Part shown: piece by piece, positions 48,346 through 59,817 of the stretch
Position numbering within the stretch: position 1 is the stretch's first letter
Layout: every line of letters starts with the position of its first letter
NCBI GenBank assembly: GCA_963989385.1
Contig: OZ022510.1
Coordinates: 37,081,448 to 37,145,447, forward strand
Source of the DNA: Ctena decussata
Lineage: Eukaryota > Mollusca > Bivalvia > Lucinida > Lucinidae
Direction: 5' to 3'
DNA length: 64,000 nt
The notes under the pieces: generated by a model
Seen by the model: the letters and a program-made list of their open reading frames with translations, nothing else
Databases searched by the model: none
Told to the model about the DNA's origin: nothing
Made by a program: the position numbers and the translations under genes

Positions 48346-48775
48346 TTAAATATTAATCTGCAATCCACTAACTAATGCATACATACCGAGGACGTTCAGT
48401 ACATATTTTGTCTTATACACAGATAACCTTTCTGACCGTTACCACCGTCATATGTATATATGTTTCTCAAAGATATGGAGATCTCTGTCATTTATACATA
48501 TACAGGAGATGATATATATAAGCTTCAAGCTTACTTTCAAAATCCTGATCTATATGTTGTATGTCTATTATGTTGTATATTTATTCCAGAATAAAATAGT
48601 GTTTAAACCAAGAAGATTAACTGAAAACAGTAAAACAGCAGATCTATTATTGACGATATCGGACTTTTGATTTTGTACATGTATATCTGATTTTGTTTTC
48701 ACTTTTCTGATTGAAACATTTTCCAGGCTACAACATGCGCGGAACGTATGAAGGGTTTAAAGAATTATATATGTA

Positions 48776-48801
48776 ACACACACACACACACACACACACA
48801 C
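48776..48801. repeat. (CA)n microsatellite
   Basis: Uninterrupted CA run. Confidence 0.9.
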
Positions 48802-48978
48802 TGAGGTCTAAGACATCCGACCCTTAAGTTTGTTTATTCATTGTTAATACAGCTATGAAAGCAAAAGTACAAAAATCCTGCACTCACTTTAAAATATTCT
48901 AAAAAATAAGAAAGAACGAACGTTCGTATTCGAATCGGGACAGAAGTATTATATAATATGGAAATCTACGCCTAAACG

Positions 48979-49035
48979 GATGCGATGCCCAGGCTGATCT
49001 GAGTCTGCGCTGGGCGCACAACCACTTTGTTGGTC
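48979..49035. mobile_element. Palindromic MITE, copy 6 (right arm only)
   Basis: Only 'gatgcccaggctgatctgag' to 'aaccactttgttggt' remains. Confidence 0.7.
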
Positions 49036-49710
49036 AGTTTATTATCATGTTGACATCACACTGGTGTAAAAACGATATCGCATTTGTGGTTGCATATTTG
49101 CACTCATATAGGTCTGTGATTTAAAGACAAATTGTCCCAGAACTACAGAGGTAGCATTTAGAATCAAGCAAAATAAATAAAAAAAATAAATAAAAAATAT
49201 TGAGGGAATTTTGTCATTCATTGGAATAACAAAGGACGTTGACTTGATATCCCAACATGGGTCATAATACGTGTCGATATCCCAGTTCGGGTCAACATTC
49301 CCCAAGCTTTTAGTAGTACATAAGTTCCCCTGTATTGAGCTTTTAAGCCCTTTTTTCACGTTGCTGTCAAACCCGATTAACGCATATTTTTCAAGGAGTA
49401 CTACACAAAGATAGGAGAATATTAATTAGTTTTCAAATATGTTTATAAAGAAATTTAACATCGACCTTAAAGGCCTGACTTTATCAGCATTTTGAAGACT
49501 GACGATAAGTGCATAACTTTGACATACATAAATAGCAGGAAGCACAAAATTGCTTTGGAATTGTTAAAGTAAGTATCTAAACGTAATCGGATTTTTTAAA
49601 ACTCTGCTGCATTTTATTTTATTGTCATTATTATATCATTTATATTTATTATTATTTTAGTCTTTCCTGTACAAAGGAATTGGTAGGTATAGGGTCCTTT
49701 AGTTCCCCAA

Positions 49711-49712
<2 letters not shown>

Positions 49713-49764
<52 letters not shown>
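49713..49764. repeat. (CT)n microsatellite
   Basis: CT run of about 50 bp. Confidence 0.95.
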
Positions 49765-49767
<3 letters not shown>

Positions 49768-50383
49768 CTCCCCGCCACAGCCTGACTTCATCCTCAGAAG
49801 TTGACTTCCAACTACATGTATAGTCATCTTCAACGCGAAATTCGTGGCGAAAACGTTAATAATTGCTGACTTACAATCGACCCTGCAACTGTCAGCCCCG
49901 ACAGCCTCTAATTTTAGCTATATACTTTGGATCAAATTGCAAATTTCGTTTAGAACGATGAAAACTTGGGGGTGTCGGGCGACTGGATGTTGCTGGGTAT
50001 CCTTCAGTGCCTGGGCGTCCTACTAATTTGGATAAATGTAGGGCTAGGGCATACTGTGCTTGCAGAAGGTGCGGATGGGGGTTGTTTGGCTTTTTTTCTC
50101 TCGCCTATCCCTTCTCTTTTCTATCTCCCTCTCTCCGAGAGACGGCCCGGTATAGGCTGAAATACTGTCTCAAAGGGTCTTTCAGCCCAAACCAACCAAA
50201 CAACCAGTCGATGAGAGCTTTAGGTACCGATGACTGCTTCAGTCAATCCAGGCAACTTTGGTATTATACCATGTATGCCCAGTGGACAATTCTATCTTTA
50301 TCAAATGAATGAGTCTTTATCTTAATCAAGGCGTAAATGTATGTTCTTACGGGTATGCAATATATAGATAGAAAATAAATAGA

Positions 50384-50478
50384 GGATCTTACACGAGTGG
50401 TCATTTTATATGAAATGTATAAAACGAGCCTTCGGCGAGTTTCATAAATTTCATATGAAATGACCACGATTGTAAGAC
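50384..50478. repeat. Palindrome
   Basis: Arms 'gtggtcattttatatgaaat' and 'atttcatatgaaatgaccac' around 'gagccttcggcg'. Confidence 0.8.
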
Positions 50479-50695
50479 TCTGTTTATCATATGACCATTT
50501 GAAATGGGATGTTAATGCCTTCAAACTGAACATTATTTCACTAAGAAAACGCCTTGTTGACATGGACGTTGTCAATGACGTTACGTGAACGCGTCAAAGT
50601 GTTATTACACGTGTGGTCATACGATTTTTATGACACGACGTTATCCACTGAATAACAGCGACGGCATATGATAAATAATGTTTCATAATGAATTT

Positions 50696-51648
50696 AAAGG
50701 ACCTCTATGCTTAAGGCGTAGATTTTCCCCATGATTAAAAAGTTATACGGATCACTGACTTCTGCTTTGCATTTATGACTATAACATGTAACTTGCATGA
50801 CAAATGAATTTTAAAGTGTTTGTGTCTATATAAAATACGTTAAACATACGTTGACGTTGACGTCATTTTTTCGATAAATGGTAAATTATCCTCAAACTGA
50901 TCGTTGAAAAAATGATTGATTGTACACATCTCACCCTTTTTTGACATACATTACTTACATAACAGACAACACTGGATAGTTTTGATTATATGTATGTGAC
51001 CTTCACCTCAATTCAAGGTCATGGTACACAATATTATCCTTGAAGATCACAGTGCTACTGTTGAACATTATTCTTCTTTGGCTTACTGAGTATCTCCCCC
51101 CCCCCCCCCCCCCGTGACCCAGCTCCCCACTCATATATATTGCGTACTTGCATCGCATAAGTCTGCTGCATGAAGGAAATGCTGGGTCACGGGGGGGGGG
51201 GGGGGGGGGGGGGGGGGGGAAAGTACTTGTATTTTAGTTATAGTGAAACGTTCCCTTTTGGCCGTTTTGACCGGAAGTAGAACTACGGTTTTATATGTTT
51301 AAATGCCAATCAGGCGTAACAAGAAGAAAACCATTGCTTTGTATTGTGATATGCATGTATTTAGCATGCATTTATGAGAAAATTTTATGGAATGAATGAC
51401 TAATTTCAATATTTTTATTACCTCAAAAAATGAGGTATGCGAAAACCTTGAATTTAGGGTAGGTAGAGTCAGACTGGATTATCTCCCCATATCTTTGGGT
51501 CTGAATCACAAACGATCTGAGTTCATACGGTTTACATATTTGTGGAAGCTCTGCTAAGAAAAATTCGCATACTTTATACTTTTGAAAATTCGGACCTGTC
51601 GCGCCGCCCTAATGAGGAAAATCCTCGCCTTAATCGTAGAAGTCCTTT
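50696..51648. mobile_element. 953-bp DNA element related to the 721-bp family
   Basis: The ends 'aaaggacctctatgcttaag' and 'ttaatcgtagaagtccttta' are inverted. The centre has a C-run (51096-51113) and a G-run (51191-51219) with 'gtgacccagct'/'gctgggtcac'. It ends 25 bp before the acceptor of the duplicated first exon of gene 2. Confidence 0.75.
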
Positions 51649-51676
51649 ATAATCTAGTCACTCTATCTTTCAGATA

Positions 51677-51799
51677 ATGTTTGTACCATTTGGACTTATC
51701 TTCATCTACTCAGTTCTGCCTTACTCCTGGGCCGGAAACTACCGTGTATGTACCAGGCACGTGGACACTCCGGCCTTTCCCTGTATGTACATTTCATAA
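51677..51799 (+). pseudogene. Tandem copy of gene 2 first coding exon
   Basis: The acceptor 'ctatctttcag' at 51673 is followed by ATG and a frame MFVPFGLIFIYSVLPYSWAG, then VCTRHVDTPAFPCM, with a stop at 51797-51799. It parallels the true first exon 164 bp downstream, including the preceding acceptor. A possible donor 'gtatgt' at 51783 would leave phase 1, the phase of the later linker exons. It may be an alternative first exon encoding a shortened product, or a decaying duplicate. Confidence 0.6.
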
Positions 51800-51840
51800 A
51801 AAAAATACACAATCAGTCCAATCTCTTTCTATTTCAGACA

Positions 51841-52074
51841 ATGTTTGTCGCCCTTGGACTTGCCCTAGTCTGCTCTGTTCTGCCTTACTCATGGGCCGTA
51901 AACAAAAACTGTGTATGTACCAGCCACGTGGACACACCGGCATATCCCTGTATGGACACAAACCAAATACCATCCTCATATTTATATGGGAGTATTCCGG
52001 GTGAAGACTGCATGCCGGTAGCTGAGAACGTAATCACGAAACATTCTTGGAAAGCTGGCATTTTGTACAACAAG
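51841..52074 (+). CDS. Gene 2 exon 1: signal peptide and Cys-containing domain
   Basis: The acceptor 'tctatttcag' ends at 51837. The ATG at 51841 opens 78 codons ending in KAGILYNK before the donor 'gtatat'. A hydrophobic core followed by PYSWA is a good signal-peptide cleavage context. The segment CVCTSHVDTPAYPC sets the first cysteines of the mature domain. It ends in phase 0. Confidence 0.75.
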
Positions 52075-55000
52075 GTATATGTCAATCATTTTAGTAACCT
52101 ATTTATGCATTATGCCCCATAATTAGGAGACATACAAACAGTGCAGACCTAGATGAGACGCCGCGGTTTGCGGCGTCTGATCAGGATCTACACTATTCGC
52201 ATAAGACAAATGGGTTTTCTCCTTAAAATGAAAAACAAACACAAAAAAACCAACTAGACCTGACGCCTCTTTTTTCATAAATGGACTCATCCAATTGACA
52301 AGGATGGAAGAGTCCATTGGGCATAAATGGGTTAAGATGTATGGTTACAGTCTTGTTTTTCCGCCATGAATCTTTTTGTAATATTCCAGAAATTCATGAA
52401 TCCAAGTTCCAAAATAACTTCGTTATACATGACGTTTCCACAACTATTTGCTAGCTATACTACTCAAAAAAAGTTTTGCATCACCTTAATTTTTTCCGTA
52501 GAGTTAATGCAAAACAGTCGTATTTCACCTGAGTGTGTAAATGTTATATATGAGTAGCAATGGAAGACACAGTTATTTTGTATGATTAACATTCTTATGT
52601 TTCGATATTTATGTGAAAGAGTTGGTCTTCGGTTCCGTTCGTTTTAGTAGATACAAACTCATATCTACTGTGACGGATGGATCCGAAAACCAACTTTAAT
52701 AATACTTGCAAAATAGAAAAATTACGTGGGAATGTTAAATTAAGTATCCTTTTTACTCTCTTGTTTTATAGGTTGTTTATGTTCAAGAAGATTACAACAT
52801 AGCTCTCAGATCTTGCAACAAAGAACCGACAGGTATTAAGAATATTAATTCTAGTCTAGTCTATCCCATAACCTTAGAAGGTCGTCGGGGCACCACAGAT
52901 GGCTCTACAACAATCCCTCCACCCAGACCTGTCTTCAGATGCCCTTGTCGAGCTAGTAAAGTCCATCCCTGCCCACTCCTTAATATTGTCTTCCCACCTC
53001 TTCTTCTGTTTACCTCTTCTCATTTTCATTTCACTGTCCTCCTAGTTCCTGCTCTTCCTCAGCAACAGCGTCTATGGCATCGGCAAAACGCTGATTGGTA
53101 ATAGTTCTGCTGCCTATGCTAACTTTTCCATCATGCTCTTTCAGAGCATCAGACATCATCCTTTTCAAATAATTATTGAAATACATGCACTAAATAATTT
53201 CTTAAATATTAACCAGTGAAATCCTTCGATCGACTAATCGTATTAGGGCGCTGTGACAGCAGTAAATATGGGACAAAGTTATTTATCAAAATATATATAA
53301 TATCCTTTAGAATATTGAAATATTCTAGTATTATTTTGAAATTGACATAAGCGAATTTGCTCATAGATATAGGAGCAACGATGGATTTTCTAATCTTATG
53401 TTTTAAACTAAAATACACTCATACTATAATAAAAACAAGAGGACCATTGGTCCTGTAGCTCACCTGATTCCATTCAGCCTCAGTACTCTAGGGTAAGTAA
53501 CTCTAAGGCAAATTGAACACATAGGTGGTATCATACCTGTGACCCTCAGTGTGGAAAATGAAAAAGACAAGAATCATTCAACCTGGCCCAAATGCGAACT
53601 GGTCCGATATTTTATGGCTGTCCTAGATATCTGCAAGTTTGAAGAAGTTGCAGTCAAAACTAAAGGTGCTATGGCCCGGACAACATTTTCCCCATTATAA
53701 GTCTATGGAACCTTTCTGATGCCATGGTAGCCACAGTTTTAAATCAATCCCCACCCCAACAATGCTACATAGAAAATTTGATCAAGATTGGCAAGCTACT
53801 TTAGCAAATATTAATGCTTAAAACTGTGGACGTACGACGGACCAAGCCTTTACTATAAGCTCACCTTGTGAACCTTCGACTCAGGTGAGCTAAAAACAGC
53901 AACTGTGACCTTGACCTTAGAATGCTGAAACGCAAACTTGTACAAGATATTGTCATACTAAACATTTGTGTGAAGTTAAATCAAAATCGGACCATAAATG
54001 AAGGCTCGAGACAAAGTTTTTCTAAAAATAGCCACTGTGTCCTTGACCTTGACCCAAGAATGCTGAAACCCAAATTTGTCCTAGATATTGCCATACTTAT
54101 CACTTGTGTGAAGTTAAATCGAAATTGGTCCATAAATGAAAGCGCTAGAGCGATGAAAAAGTTTTTCTATAAATAGCCACTGTGACCTTGACTTTGACCT
54201 TAGGACGCTGAAACGCGAGCTTGTTCAAGATATTGTCATACTTAACATTTGTATGAAGTTTTAATCAAAATGGGTCCATAAATGAAGGCTCTAGAGCGAC
54301 GACAAAGTTTTTTCTAAAAATAGCCACTGTGACCTTGACCTTAACATAAGAATGCTGAAATGCCAACTTGTCCAAGATATTGTCATACTAATCACTTGTG
54401 TGATATCCAATTGAATTCAGTCCACAAACTGAAGGCGCTACAGCGATGACGAAGTTTTTCTAAAAATAGCCACTGTGTCCTTCACCTTGACCCACAAACG
54501 CTGAAACGCATTCATGTCCAAGATATTGTCATACTCATCACTTGTGTGAAGTACAATTTAAATCATTCCATAAATGAAGGCACTAGAATGATGACCGGAC
54601 AACATTTTCCCCATTATAAGTCTATGGGAAAATATTTTATCGCTCAAGGGCAAGTAACTCTGAAAAGAATGATCCAACCTAGCCCAAATTCGAACTGGTC
54701 CGAGATGTTCTGACTGTCCTGGATACCTGCAAGTTTGAAGAAGTTGCTACAAAAAATGAAGAAGCTTGGGCCTGGACAACATTTTCCCGATTAAAAGTCT
54801 ATGGGAAAATATGTATCGCTCAAGGACAAGTAACTCTGAAAAGAATGATCCAACTAGACCCAAATTCAAACTGGTCCGAGATGTTTTGAATGTCCTGTTT
54901 ACCTGCAAGTTACAAGAAGTTGCGATCAAAACTGAAGAAGCTTGGGCCTGGACAACATTTTCCCCATTATAAGTCTATGGGAAAATATTTTATCGCTCAA

Positions 55001-58000
55001 GGGCAAGTAACTCTAAAAATAATAACCCAACCTAGCCCAAATTCAAACTGGTCCGAGATGTATTAGCTGTCCTGGATACCTGCAAGTTACAAGAAGTTGC
55101 GACCAAAAATGAAGAAGCTAGGGCCCGGACAACATTTTCTCCATTATAAGTCTATGGGAAAATATTTTATCGCTCAAGGGCAAGTAACTTTGAAATGAAT
55201 GATCCAACCTGACCCAAATTCGAACTGGTCCGAGATGTTTTGACTGTCCTGATTATCTGCAAGTTTGAAGAAGTTGCAATCTAAAATGAAGAAGTTAGGG
55301 CCCGGACAACATTTTCCCCATTATAAGTCTATGGGACCTGTTTGTTGCCATGGTAACCACAGTTTTAAACCAATCTGTCCAAAACTATATGCAGTCAATC
55401 CCCCACCCCAACCATACTACACATAAAATTTGATCAAGATTGGCCAGCTACTTTAGCAGATATTAATACTTAAAAGTGTGGACGGACGACGGAGGACGGA
55501 GGACGGACGACGGACCAAGCCTATACTATAAGCTCACCTTGTGAGCCTTCGGCTCAGGTGAGCTAATAAAGTTTATTTTCTGGTTTGCATGTTGAATTAA
55601 AGTCGTTGCCTGCACTACGTATGTGCGCTTATATAAACACACTTTTCATGAAAGTCGCACTGAAAATATGATATATCGCGCCGTATGCAAGGTCTAGGGT
55701 GTAGCTACACCTGTACGCAATTACGCAGGTGCAAGTTGAAATCTTGTCAAATTGACAAAATTTCATCAAGCACCTGCGTATTTCCATGCTGACATTTTGT
55801 AAATATGACAAAATTTCAATATCAACTGCCAACAGACATGACGTTATGAAATATCCTACGGTAGGGGCTATACACCATAGATTTTCCCTCAGCGAGTATG
55901 AAGCCTGAATGCGAGTATCCAGCTACGCCCCTGTCTACCCTGGTAATATTAGAGAAATCTCCCACCCAAGTGGACACTCCACGCTTTTTCAAGAAGTATC
56001 CGTATTATATTTCAGGCCCATTCGCATATGAACGTAGATGCCCACCCACAATGGTGCCAGGAAAACATCTCAGTAAGTTCAGTATAACTCTGTACACACA
56101 TTCGAATATATGAGTTGCGGCACGAGAAAGCCAACAAAGTTGTTGTGCGCCCAGCGCAGACTCAGTTCAGCCTGGGCATCCGCCCGGTCTGTTCAGAGTC
56201 TTCGCTGTCCGCAGGTCGGATGTCCAGAGTGATATGAGTCTGCGCTGGGCGCACAACCAGTTTGTTGGGTTTCTCGTGTCGCGGCTCAATTATACAGATT
56301 CATCACCAGTCCTTGCATTGGTCTGATATGAGTGAAATACTATTGAAAATGACATAAAATCGCAAGTCATCCATCCATCCATCACTAGCACCAGTCATGA
56401 TAATGGTCATCCGACGGGCATAGATCTTATAAAGGTTGTTCTTAAAACTGACAACAGTGGACTGTATGGTGATTGACTTCGATTGTAGCCTATCTGTTTA
56501 CATTCGAATGCACAGTGTGAGAAAAAGTTCCATAATTGAGCGTTGCTGAATTGTGATATGATGAGTAGTGACAATGAAATAACAAATCCATGGAGTAGTG
56601 TTGGAGATATCAGGCATAGATGTTAACGTCTATGCCTGATATCTCCAGCACTATTCCATGGATTTGTATAATACCATATTCTGCACTGAGTTCTGAAGGA
56701 ATCGATACATAGAGAATAGCATCATAATGTCTTTTGACATCAAGTTTATCAGGTGAAACCAGAAACCCGTAGCAATGGCTCGGCAAGCCTCGCCATTTCT
56801 AATGCTGTTTCTGGTCTCGCCTGATAAACTTGATATCAAAAGAAACTAATATGTTTTTTTTTCTATTCATCATTCATCATTTAAAAAACTTTCATGCGTT
56901 TATGTAAAAGCGTCAAACAAATGAAATACCCCAACTTGCTGACGTCGCGATATGTTTGATGACGTGACTCGGTGACTCATTTGACCAATCGGACGTTGTC
57001 ACAGTATCACGCCCAACGAAAACGAATAGCCAATCACTGTCACATATTGCTTCTGAATGCACTGCTTGATATTATTCGCGAAGCGTAGCTCTCAAAAGAC
57101 GTGACGTCGTACCGCGGTTATCAGGAATGTCAGATGTCAGAGCTTACATCTTGAAAAGCCCCTTTTCAGCTGCTCGGCATACGTAGCGGCCGCTACAAGT
57201 TCTTGCAGACGAGTTCAACTAGCTATTCAGAGACAATATAACCAGCAGGCACACGAGATTGGGCAAAACGTCACATAAAACGTCATGGGGAGCACCCACA
57301 CAGGAACCTACATAAAACGATTCACCCGCTGCGGAAGAAGACACTTAAAAGATGATGGGCTGTGTGCACAATGATTATTCTTTGAAAATGCCAGTTTGTC
57401 ATGGAACTATATATCCATTACAGATCCGACGACCTCAACTCCATCTACATCATCGACAACGTCGACGACGACCACGACGACGACCACGACGACGACCACG
57501 ACGACGACCACTACTACTCCTGCGCCTAAGTCTGCCACACGTAAGTATTGGCCCTCGGCAAACATAAAATGTATTTAGTATATAGGCGAAAAGCGAAGAC
57601 ATAGATGTCATAACGCCAAAGCATTGGTGAACAAAAGCCACCAAAGTTTTACTTCTGATCAATATATTTTGTGTAATGCGTTATTATAGAACTGACTAGA
57701 AAAGAGCCCGCGCAAGCGCGGAAATATTTCATGATGGTCAAGTTTATATAAAAAGCGAGTTTTAATTTTTCAATGTAAATGGCCTTAGGCCCAGGTAAAG
57801 ATATGACCTATACCATGAATACTCACTATTAAAAGCTTCATTTACCTAATTAGTTGTTTGCATCTACAAACTTTCAGGTAGCACACTGCATTGTTTCTAA
57901 AAAAATCAACATTTTTCACTTTTTCCTATAGAAAAACCTAAGTGACTCAAAAGTTGACCTTGCCGTAAAACAGATCAAGGTCATCCCAGGGTCATCATTT

Positions 58001-59778
58001 ATATTAATTTTGTTGAGCTTTTGAGTCCTTGATGCGACATGCTAAGTTTCAAGATCATAGGATTTGTGGTTCTAGGGGAGAATTGGTTGATTTGATGCTT
58101 AACGTCCACGGTAAACAGCTAAGGTCATGTTGGGACGGTCAGTTAACCTAACCACACTATTCCTGGGCAGGCTTAGACCTCCTAAGCGGTTAACCAGTAC
58201 TAAGTGCACATACTTTCGCCAGTAACTGACAACTGCCCTTCTTGAATCAGCGGAAGGAGAACCGAAAGTATCTGGCCAGACCGGGTTTCGAACCCAGGAC
58301 CTCTGACTTATGAGTCAGGTGCCCTAACGATTGCGCTACGCGGCCCGGCGTGGTTCTTGGGGAGAAGATTTTTGAAATTTTTTACCATAATAAATGTTTG
58401 CCATCTTGGTTATGTGACCTGTCCTGGGTATTTTTTTTTTCTGGAAAAATTGGGTCCTGGAACGTTTTTGGGGAAAATATTCAAGCCCTGTGAAGACTAA
58501 AAGCTTACATGTATTTAGCTTCGTTGAATCATTGAAATTGATTTGTCTACTTCGCTGGAAAAAATGCCCTTTCTTACCTGCCGCATGTGTGTTAACCTTA
58601 GACATTTTTAATTTTGGTCTTTTCGAAAGTTCAGTTCAGTTTGAACTCTCCTAACGACGTTCCCCAAGTGGCTCAGCGGTACGTAACCATAGCCGCACAC
58701 ACTTGGCGCCGTGTGTCCGTCCAACTTTTCGAAAGACCATGTGCGTTGAGCTTTATTCTTCAATGGGCGAGTTCGATTGGCTACTCGTATTGACTATCGT
58801 TCTGGAAGAAAATGGGTCGTTTCGAGCCAGGGCCGTCGGGACTATGACCATTTAGTTCTTCATCCGTTTAGACATATGAGCAAAAATACAAAAATAAATC
58901 GTTATTTATGGGGAATGACGTACGTTCATGGGTCGGATTTTTGCATTAGAACCTGCTAAAGTTGGACTTGCTAAGCAGCACGCCGATATAACGACGCAGA
59001 GCCGAAACGACCGGATTAATATAAAACGTGTATTCGAGGGGTCCTACTAAAGACAGAAAAGGACTTTTGCCACCGAAAAGAACTTTCGGGCACCGAAAAT
59101 GACTTTTTAAAATGCCATTTTATGCTATAAAAACGTTTGAAATATATATAGGGTAAAATATTTATTTCTAAACATAATTTTCTAGAACATTAAATGAAAA
59201 AAGCCCTTTTCGGTGCCCGAAATTTGGCATTTGCGATGTCCTTTTCGGTACATGGCGTCTCTTCACTGACCAGAAGTGGAGTCCTTTTCGGCGCTGTAAT
59301 TTTCTGGTAAAATTTAAGGATGAAGATACTACAATTCACAAACTTATTATTCAAGCGCTGATTACTATCATGATATCAAAATTTCTAAACATATCTTTTA
59401 TATGACATTTAACGGCAAATAAAAGTCCATTTCGGTGTTTCGGTCCTTTTCGGTGGGGTTAGTCCTTTTCTGTCTTTAGTAGGACCGTATTCGAGTACAC
59501 GATAATTTTACTCGAACGCACCCATTGTTGACAAAAAAAAAATCCACTAATAGTCGAAGTTTCTAGAAAAATACTTGGGAGAATTTAAAATGAAAGACGA
59601 ATTTAATTCCCAAATTCTTTAAATCTACGTGAAACTAAAACACACGCTAACCGAAATTATAAATGATAGCAATATGCGAAAGAACCAGTATAGAAATTAC
59701 GCTTGAAAATGCCACCAATTTTGCAGTTTATGCGTTACTTCGTTTATTTAGTATTATAGATAAGCAATCTTTTTATTA

Positions 59779-59817
<39 letters not shown>

